A stretch of 64,000 nt of DNA from Bradyrhizobium sp. CCBAU 53338 (GTDB lineage Bacteria; Pseudomonadota; Alphaproteobacteria; Rhizobiales; Xanthobacteraceae): contig NZ_CP030048.1 of the NCBI RefSeq assembly GCF_015291665.1, positions 1,674,001 through 1,738,000 of the forward strand, read 5' to 3'. Under the pieces are notes generated by a model that saw nothing but the letters and a program-made list of their open reading frames with translations, ran no database searches and had not been told where the DNA came from. Both the position numbers and the translations under genes were made by a program. Positions 15,982 through 25,811 of this stretch are shown one piece after another. Within the stretch, counting starts at the first letter, position 1. Each line of letters begins with the position of its first letter.

Positions 15982-18585
15982 ATGCTGCCGGGTCCAACGA
16001 TGACTGCTTCCGACTGCCCCGTGACGGACATGCCAGACGTGCTGCGCGCGGCGTTCGAATGCGCCGACGACGGCATCGTCATCGTCGATGGCGCGCATCG
16101 CATCACCCATTTCAACGCCGGCGCTGAGCGGATCTGGAGGCTCGCGCGCGCCGACGTGCTCGGCAGCGATTCGCAAATCCTCTCACTCAAATGCCTTCAG
16201 GCCGATCCAGTCGTTGATTTTCGTGACGAGATCAGCCTGGTGCGGCGCGACAGCAGCCGGATCAAGGTTCTGATTGCACTGTCGTCGGCGACGATCGAGG
16301 GCGTCAGCCATCACATCGTGTTTGCACGCGACGTCACCGCCGAGGCCGAGCGTCGCGTCAGGATCGGGCTGCTCAACGCGGTCTCCGACCAGACCAATCG
16401 CGCGGTGATCATCACCGACGTCGAGCAGAACATCCGTTACGTCAATTCGTCCTTCACGACGCTGTTCGGCTACACCAGCGGCGAAGCCGAGGGGCGGCGC
16501 GCAGGCGAACTGATCGCCGGCTGCCACACCAACCGCACGGCGATTGCGAAGCTGGTCAAGCGGCTGCTCGACGGCGGCCGGCGCGGCGAGGTCGAAACGC
16601 TGGTCTATACCAAGGACGGCGAGGAGATCTGGGTCTCTGCCCGGGTCGACGCCTTCCGCGACAAGAACGGCCGCGTCAAGCACATCTTCGCGTTGCTCGA
16701 GGACATCACCGAGAGCAGGCAATTGCGCTCGCTGCAGCAGCTCATCATGAGCGCGCTCGCCGACGAGGTGCCGATCACCGAGATCGCCGACCGGCTGTGC
16801 CGCCGCGTCGAGCAGATTGCGCCTGACGTCGTCTGCTCGCTGCTCCATGTCGATTCCGCAGGTCTGATCCATCCGCTCGGCGGTCCGAGCCTGCCGGATG
16901 ATTATTCCCGCGCACTGGACGGCATCCCGATCGGCCCCAATGTCGGCTCCTGCGGCACCGCGGCATTCTATGGCGAGCCGGTGCTGGCCGAAGATCTCGA
17001 CACCGATCCGCGCTGGCAGCCCTACAAGGCCATGCCGCTCGAAGTCGGGCTTCACGCCTGCTGGTCGACACCGATCAAGGCCAAGGACGGCCGTGTCATC
17101 GCCACCTTCGCCTTCTACTTCCGTGAGCCGCGCGCACCGAGCAACTGGCACCGGCGCATCGTCGATGCCTGCGTCAACCTCGGCGCCTTCGCGATCGAGC
17201 GCAAGGAGGCGCGTGCCGAGATCGCGCGGCTCGCCTATCACGACATCCTCACCGGCCTGCCGAACCGCGCGCAGCTGCGGCACCTGATCACGACCGCGAT
17301 CGATGCCTGTCCGACCGGCGGGCATGTCGCACTCGCCTTTCTCGACGTCGATCATTTCAAGGACGTCAACGACACGCTCGGCCACGCCGCCGGCGACGAG
17401 CTGCTGATCCAGCTGGCGCAGCGCCTGCGTGAGCAGATCGGTCCCGAGGACATGCTGGGCCGCCTCGGCGGCGACGAATTCGTCATCCTGCTGCCCAGCC
17501 GAAATGCCGAGGGCGCCGAGCGCGTGGCGGCCGGGATTGCCGAGGCGCTGGCTGCGCCCTTGCGGCTCGGATCGAAGCTGATGCCGTTGTCGGCCAGCAT
17601 CGGCATCAGCCTCTATCCCGATCATGCCACCGACATCGACACGTTGATGCAGCAGGCCGACGCCGCCATGTACATGGCCAAGCAGGCCGGACGTTCGACC
17701 CATCGGATGTTCTCTGCCGAGATGAACGGCCTCGCCGAGCAGCGGCTGGCGATGATCGCGGCGCTGCGCCGTGCCATCGCCGACAATGCGCTGAGCCTGA
17801 GCTACCAACCACAGATCCGCAGCGGCGACGGCGCCATCCACGGCGTCGAGGCGCTGGCACGCTGGCACGATGCCGCGCTCGGCGATGTCTCGCCGGCAAG
17901 GTTCATTCCGCTCGCGGAAGAATGCGGCCTGATCGAGCAGATCGGGCTGTGGTCGGTGCGCGAGGCCTGCCGGCAGATGGCGAGCTGGCGCAGCGCAGGA
18001 CTCAACATTCCCTCCGTCTCGGTGAATCTGTCGCCGATCAATTTCCGCAACGTCACGCTGGCCGCGCGGCTCGAGGACATCCTCGCCGAATACCAGCTGC
18101 CGCCGGATGCGCTGATGCTGGAGATCACCGAAGGCACCTTCATGCAGGACGGCGCCGCCGCGCTGGAGACGATGCACGCGATCCGTGCGCTCGGCATTGG
18201 CCTGTCGGTCGACGATTTCGGCACCGGCTATTCCAGCCTCAGCCGCCTCGCGCATCTGCCGATCCGCGAGCTGAAGATCGACCGCAGTTTCATGCGCGAC
18301 ATCGAGAAGGATGCCGGCGCGCTGGCGATCGCCACCGCCGTGGTGCGCGTAGGCCAGGGCCTCGGCATGACCGTCGTCGCCGAAGGCGTCGAGACCGAGG
18401 GCCAGCGCAAGATGCTGGCCGAGCTCGGCTGCGACGTCGTCCAGGGCTTCCTCTACGCCCCCGCGCTCGCGCCTGTCGCCTTCGAGCGCTGGCTGATCGA
18501 GCATTGCGCCGAGCAGGCGAGGGCGATGCTCGGCCGGCTCGATGTCAGGCCGGTGGATCTTAGTGCGGTGAAGCGATCGGCTTAG
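15982..18585 (+). CDS. PAS-PAS-GAF-GGDEF-EAL protein (c-di-GMP signalling)
   Basis: 867 residues from the ATG at 15982; an ATG at 16000 is an equal choice. There is no signal peptide or membrane segment, so it is cytosolic. Order: a PAS domain at about 15-120 (AFECADDGIVIVDGAHRITHF), a second PAS with PAC at about 130-250 (IITDVEQNIRYVNSSFTTLF), a GAF domain at about 260-410 (GPNVGSCGTAAFYGEPVL), GGDEF at 496-500 and EAL at 623-625. Both catalytic motifs are intact. The order recalls the DosP-like oxygen or redox sensing group, but whether a heme is bound cannot be judged. It probably adjusts c-di-GMP in response to an internal signal. Confidence 0.92.
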   Translation: MLPGPTMTASDCPVTDMPDVLRAAFECADDGIVIVDGAHRITHFNAGAERIWRLARADVLGSDSQILSLKCLQADPVVDFRDEISLVRRDSSRIKVLIALSSATIEGVSHHIVFARDVTAEAERRVRIGLLNAVSDQTNRAVIITDVEQNIRYVNSSFTTLFGYTSGEAEGRRAGELIAGCHTNRTAIAKLVKRLLDGGRRGEVETLVYTKDGEEIWVSARVDAFRDKNGRVKHIFALLEDITESRQLRSLQQLIMSALADEVPITEIADRLCRRVEQIAPDVVCSLLHVDSAGLIHPLGGPSLPDDYSRALDGIPIGPNVGSCGTAAFYGEPVLAEDLDTDPRWQPYKAMPLEVGLHACWSTPIKAKDGRVIATFAFYFREPRAPSNWHRRIVDACVNLGAFAIERKEARAEIARLAYHDILTGLPNRAQLRHLITTAIDACPTGGHVALAFLDVDHFKDVNDTLGHAAGDELLIQLAQRLREQIGPEDMLGRLGGDEFVILLPSRNAEGAERVAAGIAEALAAPLRLGSKLMPLSASIGISLYPDHATDIDTLMQQADAAMYMAKQAGRSTHRMFSAEMNGLAEQRLAMIAALRRAIADNALSLSYQPQIRSGDGAIHGVEALARWHDAALGDVSPARFIPLAEECGLIEQIGLWSVREACRQMASWRSAGLNIPSVSVNLSPINFRNVTLAARLEDILAEYQLPPDALMLEITEGTFMQDGAAALETMHAIRALGIGLSVDDFGTGYSSLSRLAHLPIRELKIDRSFMRDIEKDAGALAIATAVVRVGQGLGMTVVAEGVETEGQRKMLAELGCDVVQGFLYAPALAPVAFERWLIEHCAEQARAMLGRLDVRPVDLSAVKRSA

Positions 18586-18600
18586 GCGACCACTTTCTTT

Positions 18601-19221
18601 TCATGAGCTAAAGTCCGTCGCCAATCCCGTCCTGCGCCGCAAATCCGTGATCGCGCGCAAGAAGCTGTCGGCCGGCGTGGTCTCAGGGTCGATCAGGCGG
18701 TGAAGGCGGAAGCCGTCGTCCAGCGCCAGCACGACGGAGGCCATCCAGGGCGGGTTCAGCGTCTCGCCCTTGGCGCCGTCCTTCAATGTCGCCTCGATGA
18801 TGTCGGCGATCAGCTTGCGTCGCGCCCGCAGGCGCTTGGCGAGTTCGGGCCGGCGCTTCTCGGCGCGTGCGACGAACAGGATCATCTCGATATGCAGGAG
18901 GGGCGAGCGGGCGAGGGGATCCTGCCGGCCGAGATCCATCGTCTTCAAGGCTGCGATGAAGTCGTCCAGATTTTTGTGCCGCGCCAGGATCTCCATGTTG
19001 CGCCGGATCGATCGCTCGACATGGTCCTCGAGCATGGCAAAGATCAGTTCGTCCTTGCTCCCGAAATTCGAATAGAACGCGCCGCGGGTGAAGCCCGCCT
19101 CCGCCGCGATCGCCTCGATGCTGGCGCCGCCGATGCCGTCCTGTTCGAACACGCGTGCGGCCGCCTCGAACAGCGCCTCGCGCGTGTCGTCCCTGGTCGG
19201 TCTGGTTCTTACCCTTGACAT
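18601..19221 (-). CDS. TetR family transcriptional regulator
   Basis: 206 residues. The N-terminal helix-turn-helix is clear (AARVFEQDGIGGASIEAIAAEAGFTRGAFYSNFGSKDEL, residues about 20-58). The C-terminal ligand domain is of the common TetR type. It is divergent from the P450 gene, and a strong palindrome lies between them, 22 bp upstream of its start codon. This arrangement points to a repressor of itself and the P450 that is released by the P450 substrate or a related compound. Confidence 0.9.
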   Translation of the reverse strand: MSRVRTRPTRDDTREALFEAAARVFEQDGIGGASIEAIAAEAGFTRGAFYSNFGSKDELIFAMLEDHVERSIRRNMEILARHKNLDDFIAALKTMDLGRQDPLARSPLLHIEMILFVARAEKRRPELAKRLRARRKLIADIIEATLKDGAKGETLNPPWMASVVLALDDGFRLHRLIDPETTPADSFLRAITDLRRRTGLATDFSS

Positions 19222-19243
19222 CGAGCCATTTTAGGGCAGAATG

Positions 19244-19271
19244 CAACTCGATACAACAATGTATCGAGTTG
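19244..19271. promoter_or_regulatory. TetR operator between regulator and P450
   Basis: A perfect inverted repeat: CAACTCGATACA at 19244-19255 pairs with TGTATCGAGTTG at 19260-19271 around a 4-bp centre. Twelve-base arms with a GATACA...TGTATC core are typical in size and form for TetR operators. It lies in the only gap between the divergent TetR and P450 genes. Confidence 0.75.
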
Positions 19272-19351
19272 ATAATTCACAGGGATGGTTACGCCGGGCT
19301 TCGGGGCAGGCCTCGCGTATCGTGTCATGCGGCAACCGATGTGAGGTCACC

Positions 19352-20581
19352 GTGAACGAGCAAGTGCAACCCGCAGGCGGACCGCTGTTCAACCCGCTGT
19401 CGCCGGACTTCATCCGCGACCCCTATCCGCATTACGAACGGCTCCGTACGATCGATCCGATTCATGTGACGCCGTTCGGCCAGTTCGTCGCCAGCCGCCA
19501 CGCCGACGTCAGCCTGGTGATGCGCGACAAGCGCTTCGGCAAGGATTTCGTCGAGCGCTCCAAGCGCCGCTACAGCCCCGAGATCATGAACGAGCCGGTG
19601 TTCCGCAGCATGAGCCATTGGATGCTGCAATCCGATCCGCCCGATCACACCCGCCTGCGTGGCCTCGTCGTGAAGGCCTTCACCGCCCGCCGCGTCGAGG
19701 ACATGCGGCCGCGCATCCAGGAGATCGTCGACCAGGCGATCGATGCCGTGATCGACCGCGGCCACATGGACCTGATCGAGGATTTCGCCTTCCGCCTGCC
19801 TGTCACCGTCATCTGCGAGATGCTCGGCATTCCCGAGGATCATCGCGAGGTCTTCTACAAGAGCTCGCGCGACGGCGGGCGGCTGCTCGATCCGGTGCCG
19901 CTCTCGCCCGAGGAGATCGCCAAGGGCAACGCCGGCAACATGATGGCGCAGATGTATTTCCAGCAGCTGTTCGAGCTGCGCCGCCGCAATCCCGGCGACG
20001 ACCTCATCACCCAGTTGGTGCAGGCCGAGGAAGACGGCAACAAGCTCACCAACGAGGAGCTGACCGCCAACATCATCCTCTTGTTCGGCGCCGGCCACGA
20101 GACCACCGTCAACCTGATCGGCAACGGCCTCCTGGCGCTCCATCGCAATCCGGACCAGCTCGCGCTGTTGAAGGCGCAGCCGGACCTGATCACCAACGCG
20201 ATCGAGGAGTTCCTGCGCTACGATTCCTCGGTGCAGATGACCGGGCGTGTCGCGCTGGAGCAGATCGACGATCTCGGCGGCAAGACCATCCCCAAGGGCG
20301 AGACCGTCCTTTGCCTGCTTGGCTCTGCCAATCATGATCCGGCGGTCTATCCCGACCACCCCGACAGGCTCGACATTACCAGGCCGAACGTTCGGCCGTT
20401 GTCGTTCGGGGGCGGCATCCATTTCTGCCTGGGTGCCCAATTGGCGCGGATCGAGGCCGAGGTCGCCATCGCCACGCTGCTGCGGCGGCTGCCGGATTTG
20501 CGCATCGACGACGTCGAAAACCCGGAATGGCGCCCGACCTTCGTGCTGCGGGGCCTGAAGCAGCTTCCGGCCAGCTGGTAG
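19352..20581 (+). CDS. Cytochrome P450
   Basis: 409 residues from the GTG at 19352, chosen for the GAGG 8 bp upstream and because it starts just before the conserved PLFNPLSPDFIRDPYPHYERLR. An upstream in-frame start near 19241 would overlap the operator. The I-helix motif LFGAGHETT, the K-helix EFLR and the heme loop FGGGIHFCLGAQLAR with the ligand Cys359 are all present. Length and motifs fit a soluble class I bacterial P450 of the CYP107/CYP123-like kind that needs separate ferredoxin and reductase, which are not encoded nearby. The substrate is unknown. Control by the divergent TetR regulator is likely. Confidence 0.93.
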   Translation: MNEQVQPAGGPLFNPLSPDFIRDPYPHYERLRTIDPIHVTPFGQFVASRHADVSLVMRDKRFGKDFVERSKRRYSPEIMNEPVFRSMSHWMLQSDPPDHTRLRGLVVKAFTARRVEDMRPRIQEIVDQAIDAVIDRGHMDLIEDFAFRLPVTVICEMLGIPEDHREVFYKSSRDGGRLLDPVPLSPEEIAKGNAGNMMAQMYFQQLFELRRRNPGDDLITQLVQAEEDGNKLTNEELTANIILLFGAGHETTVNLIGNGLLALHRNPDQLALLKAQPDLITNAIEEFLRYDSSVQMTGRVALEQIDDLGGKTIPKGETVLCLLGSANHDPAVYPDHPDRLDITRPNVRPLSFGGGIHFCLGAQLARIEAEVAIATLLRRLPDLRIDDVENPEWRPTFVLRGLKQLPASW

Positions 20582-20726
20582 GCCGGGGGCGCGTTAACCT
20601 CCGTGCGCAACAGTCGCTGTGACTTCGCCACACTTCCCCCTATATAAGGGGCAGTTCCGGCGCGCCTGAAGCTTGGTTTGTCAGCTTGGGTTTGACCCGG
20701 GTGCCGGATTGGCCGAGGGGAGACCC

Positions 20727-23700
20727 GTGCAGACGACGCTGCTCGGATTGGCGATTGCCTTCATCTTAGCGCTGCTGGCCGCGCTGATCGGGCCTTATTT
20801 CATCGACTGGAACCAGTTCAGGCCCCAGTTCGAGGCGGAAGCGACCCGGATCATCGGCGTGCCCGTGCGCGTGGCGGGTGAGCTCGATGCGCGGCTCCTG
20901 CCGGCGCCGACGCTGCGGCTGCGCTCGGTGACCTTCGGCGGCAACAATGATCTCGGCCGGTTGCGCGCCGACAAGCTCGATGTCGAGTTCAGCCTGAGCT
21001 CGCTGATGCGGGGCGAGTGGCGCGCCACGGAGCTCTCGGTCGGCGGCATGGCGGTGGATCTCGGTCTCGACGCCAAGGGCAAGGTCGACCTGCCGTCCAC
21101 CGCGAGCGGCACCTTCAATCTCGCGTCCCTCGCCATCGAGCGGCTCAACCTGAGCGGCCGTATCGCGCTTCACGACGCCGCCAGCCGCTCGACGCTCGAG
21201 CTCAACGACATCGTCTTCTCCGGCGATGTCCGCTCGCTCGCAGGCTCGGTGCGGGGCGACGGCAACTTCACCGCCAACGGGGTGCGCTATCCGTTCCGCG
21301 TCTCCTCCGGCCCCAGCCCAGACGGCAGCGCCACCCGCGTGCACCTCAACATCGATCCCGGCGAGCGCGCCGTCCTCGCCGATCTGGAAGGTGTCCTCGC
21401 CTTTGACAACCGCCAGCCGAAATTCGACGGCGCGCTGACGCTGGCCGTGCCGCCGACGAAGAAGCCGGGCGAGGCGGGGCCAACGCCGTGGAAGGTCGCC
21501 GCGAAACTCAAGGCCGATCCGGCCGGCGCCAAGTTCGACCAGATCGACGCGAGCTTTGGCCCCGAGGACTCCGCGTTGAAAGTCGGCGGCGTCGGCGACC
21601 TCAGGTTCGGCGCCTCGCCGCTGCTCCGCGCGGTGCTGTCGGCGCGGCAGGTCGATGCCGACAAGCTTGCCGGCCGCGACGATGCCGAACCGTTGCGCAT
21701 CCTGCCGGCCCTGCGCGCAGGCCTTGCCGCAATCCCGCAGGCGCCGATCCCGGCGCAGATCGAGTTCAACTCCGACCAGATCATGCTGGGCGGCCGTCCG
21801 CTCCAGAACATCACGACCGAGCTTCAGACCGATGGCCGCTCCTGGACGTTCCGGCGGCTCGATCTGCGCGCACCCGGCATGACGCAGCTCTCGCTCAACG
21901 GCGCCACGCCCGGCGCCGACAGCTTTAGCGGCCGCCTCAGCGTCGAATCGTCCGATCCCGATACGCTGGTGGCCTGGCTGCAGGGGCGCAACGAAGTTGT
22001 CAGGCGTAGCACGCGGCCGCTGCGCCTTGCCGGCGAGGTGACGATCGAGGCGAACCATCTCGCCATCGACAGGCTGAAAGCCGACATCGAAGGCGGCACC
22101 GTCGAGGGCCGCATTGCCTTCGTGCAAACAGGCGCCAGCAAAGGCTCGCGGATCGATGCCGACCTGAAGGCGGATCGTCTCGACCTCGACGCCGCCGCGA
22201 GCTTTGTTCGCGCGCTCGCAGGTCCCCAGGGCGAATGGCCGGAGGACGCAAAACTCTCGCTCGACATCGGCCGGGCGATATCGGCCGGCCAGGAACTGCG
22301 CCCGTTCGCGGCGAAGCTCGGCTACGGTCCGACCTCGCTGTCGCTGGAGCAATTGCGGTTCGGCCAGGCCAACGGCGTGACCACGGAGGCAAGCGGCAGC
22401 TTTGACCGCACCAAAGCCACCGGCAGATTGGCCCTGAAATCCTCCGCGAATTCGCTGCGCGATCTCACCGCGCTGCTCGAGCCGATCGCCCCTGCGGTGC
22501 GTGCCCGACTCGATGCCATCCCGGCATTGTCGGGCGCGACGCACCTGAAGCTCGACCTCAGCCTCGACAAGAATGCCGAACATGCCGATCGCAGCGATGC
22601 CCGCGCCGTGTTCGACCTCGATGCGCCGCAGCTCAAGGCCACCGCGACCCTCGCCGCGCAGACGCCCGTGGCGGCGGTCAACGGCATCGACGTCGAGAAA
22701 TTGCGCAACAGCGACTTCACGCTGGAGTCGAAAGTCTCGGCGCCGCAGGCCGCCGTTCTGACGGCGCTGCTCGGCCTCGATCGCATCGTCGCTGCGGGCG
22801 AAGGTGCCTCGCAGATCGAGGGCAGGCTGAGCGGCTCGTGGCGCAGGCCGCTGCAACTGAACGTCAAGGTCAGCGGCGGCGGGCTCGATGCGGATGCGAA
22901 AGGAAGCATCGAATTGTCGGCGCCGGAGCCGAAGGGCAGCGTGAATCTGCGCGTGCGCAACGCCGATCTGGCGCCGCTGTTCGGGACCGGCCCGGCCGAC
23001 AAATCGGCGCGGAACGTGAGCCTGTCGTCACGCGTCAATCTCTCCGGCAATCGCCTGAGCTTCGACGACCTCGACAGCACGGCATCCGGCTCGCATCTGC
23101 GCGGCCACCTCGCCATGACGCTCGACGCGGAGAAGAGCGTCGATGGCGAAGTCGGGCTCGACACGCTCGATCTGGCGCCGGCGCTCGCGCTTGCCGTCGG
23201 CGCGGCCGGGCGTGACAGCGGCGAGCCGCTGAGTGCCGGGCTCGTCAGCGGCTGGCGCGGCCGCGTCGCGTTCCAGGCCTTGCGCGGCAGCCTGCCCGGC
23301 GGAATCGAGATCCGCCCCTTCAGCGGCATGCTGAGGAGCGACGGCCAGTCGCTCGCGCTCGACGCGCTCAAGGGCAGCCTCGGTGGTGGCGAGATGACGG
23401 CAAGTCTCGATGCGCGCAACGGCCCGAACGGCCTGGCGTTGAACGCGCATCTCGATCTCACCAATGTCGATGCGGCCTCGCTGCGCTATCGCGATCTGGC
23501 GCTGCCCAAGGGGCGCGCCTCGGTGCAGATGACGCTGACGAGCCAGGGCCGCAGCGTCTCGGCACTGACGGGAGCGCTCGCCGGCAACGGCACGGTGACG
23601 CTGGATTCGGCGGAGATCGGCGGCCTCAACCCGCGCGCGTTCGAGATCGCCATCCGCGCCAGCGACGGCGGGCAGGTGAGCGACGATAACCGATTGCGTC

Positions 23701-24356
23701 AGCTCGTCGAGCCGGCATTGTCGGCTCCGATTGCGGTCGCCTCCGCACAGATTCCGTTCACGATCCGCGACGGCCGCCTGCGCGTCGGCGCAACCCCGCT
23801 CGAGGCGAAGAACGCCCGCGCCATCGTCTCCGGTGGCTACGACATTCCCGCCGACCAGGCCGATATCCGCGCCAGCCTGACGCCGATCATGAACGGCCTT
23901 TCCGGCGCCCCGCCGGAGATCCAGCTGTTTGCGGCGGGTCCCCCCGACAAGCTCAGCCGCACCGTCGATCTCACGCCGCTGTCGTCCTGGCTTGCGGTGC
24001 GCACGATCGATCGCGAGACGCGCCGGCTGGATGCGATCGAGCGCGGCGAGCCGCCGCCGGCGACGGCCGCGCTGCCAACGCTGGTCTCGCCCGAGCCCGC
24101 AGCTGAGCCGCCGTTGACCGACGTGCCGATGCCCGGCCGCGATCCCCGCCGCGCGCCACCGAAGGCGAAGGTTGAACCCAAGGTCGCACCAATGCCGAAG
24201 CCGCCACTTGCGGCGCCCGCCGGGCCAAGCGTGCCGCTGGCACGCCAGCAGGTCGCACCCTTACCGCCGCCGATCGAGGTGCGTCCCGCTGCGGTCCCGC
24301 CGCCCCCAAAGCCCCGGCCGAAGCCGCCAATGGTGCTGACGCCGCAGAATCCGTAG
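20727..24356 (+). CDS. AsmA family envelope protein
   Basis: 1209 residues from a GTG at 20727 preceded by GAGGGGAG (20715-20722). An N-terminal membrane anchor (LLGLAIAFILALLAALIGPYFIDW) is followed by the AsmA pattern FRPQFEAEATRIIGVPVRVAGELDARLLPAPTLRL. The long middle is rich in beta strands and repeats the DLDAKG-type phrases of this family. AsmA-like proteins bridge inner and outer membrane and are linked to phospholipid transport and outer membrane assembly. The last 110 residues are Pro/Ala/Lys-rich, a tail that is probably disordered. A CCCCTATATAAGGGG stretch at 20637-20651 could supply the -10 region. Confidence 0.88.
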   Translation: MQTTLLGLAIAFILALLAALIGPYFIDWNQFRPQFEAEATRIIGVPVRVAGELDARLLPAPTLRLRSVTFGGNNDLGRLRADKLDVEFSLSSLMRGEWRATELSVGGMAVDLGLDAKGKVDLPSTASGTFNLASLAIERLNLSGRIALHDAASRSTLELNDIVFSGDVRSLAGSVRGDGNFTANGVRYPFRVSSGPSPDGSATRVHLNIDPGERAVLADLEGVLAFDNRQPKFDGALTLAVPPTKKPGEAGPTPWKVAAKLKADPAGAKFDQIDASFGPEDSALKVGGVGDLRFGASPLLRAVLSARQVDADKLAGRDDAEPLRILPALRAGLAAIPQAPIPAQIEFNSDQIMLGGRPLQNITTELQTDGRSWTFRRLDLRAPGMTQLSLNGATPGADSFSGRLSVESSDPDTLVAWLQGRNEVVRRSTRPLRLAGEVTIEANHLAIDRLKADIEGGTVEGRIAFVQTGASKGSRIDADLKADRLDLDAAASFVRALAGPQGEWPEDAKLSLDIGRAISAGQELRPFAAKLGYGPTSLSLEQLRFGQANGVTTEASGSFDRTKATGRLALKSSANSLRDLTALLEPIAPAVRARLDAIPALSGATHLKLDLSLDKNAEHADRSDARAVFDLDAPQLKATATLAAQTPVAAVNGIDVEKLRNSDFTLESKVSAPQAAVLTALLGLDRIVAAGEGASQIEGRLSGSWRRPLQLNVKVSGGGLDADAKGSIELSAPEPKGSVNLRVRNADLAPLFGTGPADKSARNVSLSSRVNLSGNRLSFDDLDSTASGSHLRGHLAMTLDAEKSVDGEVGLDTLDLAPALALAVGAAGRDSGEPLSAGLVSGWRGRVAFQALRGSLPGGIEIRPFSGMLRSDGQSLALDALKGSLGGGEMTASLDARNGPNGLALNAHLDLTNVDAASLRYRDLALPKGRASVQMTLTSQGRSVSALTGALAGNGTVTLDSAEIGGLNPRAFEIAIRASDGGQVSDDNRLRQLVEPALSAPIAVASAQIPFTIRDGRLRVGATPLEAKNARAIVSGGYDIPADQADIRASLTPIMNGLSGAPPEIQLFAAGPPDKLSRTVDLTPLSSWLAVRTIDRETRRLDAIERGEPPPATAALPTLVSPEPAAEPPLTDVPMPGRDPRRAPPKAKVEPKVAPMPKPPLAAPAGPSVPLARQQVAPLPPPIEVRPAAVPPPPKPRPKPPMVLTPQNP

Positions 24357-24361
24357 ACCAT

Positions 24362-24455
24362 TTCCGTCATGCCCGGGCTTGTCCCGGGCATCCACGTTCT
24401 TGGGTGCCGTGCTGCGAGGCGTGGATGACCGGAACAAGGCCGGCCACGACGACTG
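24362..24455. repeat. Bradyrhizobium-type long intergenic palindrome
   Basis: About 94 bp with imperfect dyad symmetry. It opens with TTCCGTCATGCCCGGGCTTG and TCCCGGGCATCCACG, and closes with CGTGGATGACCGG and GGCCGGCCACGACG. Elements with these two ends are, from memory, common in Bradyrhizobium intergenic regions. It begins 5 bp after the AsmA-like stop codon and could fold into a long hairpin in the transcript. Confidence 0.6.
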
Positions 24456-24661
24456 GGGATGCATCCGCGCGTCAAACGCAGGTCTTGCGCGCCGGTTACC
24501 ACATTCGCTCGCATTTGAATGAATTCTTGTCGGCAAAACTGACGTGACGGTTTTACTGGATTCTCGCGTTTGATCTCTAGCGTTGGTCCCAGAGGAATTC
24601 GGAGTCCTGCCCGCAAGAGCAGGACGGCGCCGAAGAACTTCCAAGAACTGGGGTGATCGAG

Positions 24662-25786
24662 ATGGACGGGGCGAAGACGCTTCTACAGGACCTGGACGAC
24701 GCAATCGCGCGCGGCACCGACGAGAGCCGGGCGAAGGCGTTGTGGCATGCGACGGATCTTCTGATCACCGGGCGCTACGTCGACGACGACATCAGCACGT
24801 TCGGCGAGGTCATCGGCCGGCTTGCCGACGAGATCGAAGTCGCCGCGCGGGCGCAACTCTCCGAATTGATGGCCGGCTGTGATCATGCTCCGCTCAACGT
24901 CATCGAGAAGCTCGCGCTGGACGACGAGATCGAGGTCGCAGGCCCCGTGCTGCGCGACTCCAATCGCATCGACGAGAAGGTGCTGGTCGAAAGCGCCATG
25001 ACCAAGGGCCAGGCGCATCTGCTCGCGATCTCGCAGCGCGAGGCGATCGGCGAAGCCGTGACCGATGTGCTCGTCAAGCGTGGCAACCAGGAGGTCGTGA
25101 CCTCGGTCGCCAGGAACGAAGGTGCGCGCTTCTCGGGCTCGGGCCTGCTGCACATGGTGCGGCGCGCCGAGGGCGACTCGATCCTCGCCGAGCAGCTTGG
25201 CTTGCGCAAGGACGTGCCGCGCCACATCTTCCAGCAACTCATCTCCAAGGCGTCGGAAGACGTCCGCCGCCGGCTCGAGACCGAGCGTCCCGAGATGATG
25301 TCGCAGATCCAGAGCTCGGTGACCGAGGTCACCGGCGATCTGCAGTCCAAGTTCGGCCCGTCCTCGCGCAGCTATTTCGTCGCCAAGCGCGTGGTGACGA
25401 CGCAGTACCGGCAGGGCAACCTCAACCAGGTCTCGATCTCGAACTATGCGCGCCAGCACCGCTTCGACGAGGTGCAGATCGGCCTGTCGCTGCTGTCGTC
25501 GCTCCCGGTCGACGTGATCGAGCGGGCGCTGATGGACCGCAACCGCGAGATGATCCTGGTGCTGTGCAAGGCGCTCGATTTCACCTGGGACACGACGATG
25601 TCGCTGTTGTTCCTCGGCGCCAAGGATCATCTGATCACGGCGCGTGAGCTCCATGACAACGAGCGCGATTTCGGCCGACTCAAGATCGAGACATCGCGCA
25701 GCATTCTGAAATTCTACCAGTCGCGCAAGAACAGCGTCGGCGCCGATCCCGCGACGGGTCGTCAGCCCGAACTCCAGGTTCACTGA
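24662..25786 (+). CDS. DUF2336 domain protein
   Basis: 374 residues from the ATG at 24662; a GTG at 24653 is also possible. The all-helical pattern (LLQDLDDAIARGTDESRAKAL, then APLNVIEKLALDDEIEVAGPVLRDS and DERVLVESAMTKGQAHLLAI-type segments) is that of DUF2336 proteins, which occur in many alphaproteobacteria and have no settled function. No signal peptide or membrane segment is seen. A small hypothetical gene follows after 25 bp and may be cotranscribed. Confidence 0.85.
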   Translation: MDGAKTLLQDLDDAIARGTDESRAKALWHATDLLITGRYVDDDISTFGEVIGRLADEIEVAARAQLSELMAGCDHAPLNVIEKLALDDEIEVAGPVLRDSNRIDEKVLVESAMTKGQAHLLAISQREAIGEAVTDVLVKRGNQEVVTSVARNEGARFSGSGLLHMVRRAEGDSILAEQLGLRKDVPRHIFQQLISKASEDVRRRLETERPEMMSQIQSSVTEVTGDLQSKFGPSSRSYFVAKRVVTTQYRQGNLNQVSISNYARQHRFDEVQIGLSLLSSLPVDVIERALMDRNREMILVLCKALDFTWDTTMSLLFLGAKDHLITARELHDNERDFGRLKIETSRSILKFYQSRKNSVGADPATGRQPELQVH

Positions 25787-25811
25787 ACGGGACATCGAGG
25801 GAGTATTTGCA

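Noticed and set aside
20766..22856. Minus-strand frame of 696 residues opposite the AsmA-like gene
   Set aside because: Antisense to a long gene with a membrane anchor and AsmA motifs; Arg/Ala/Gly-rich shadow composition.
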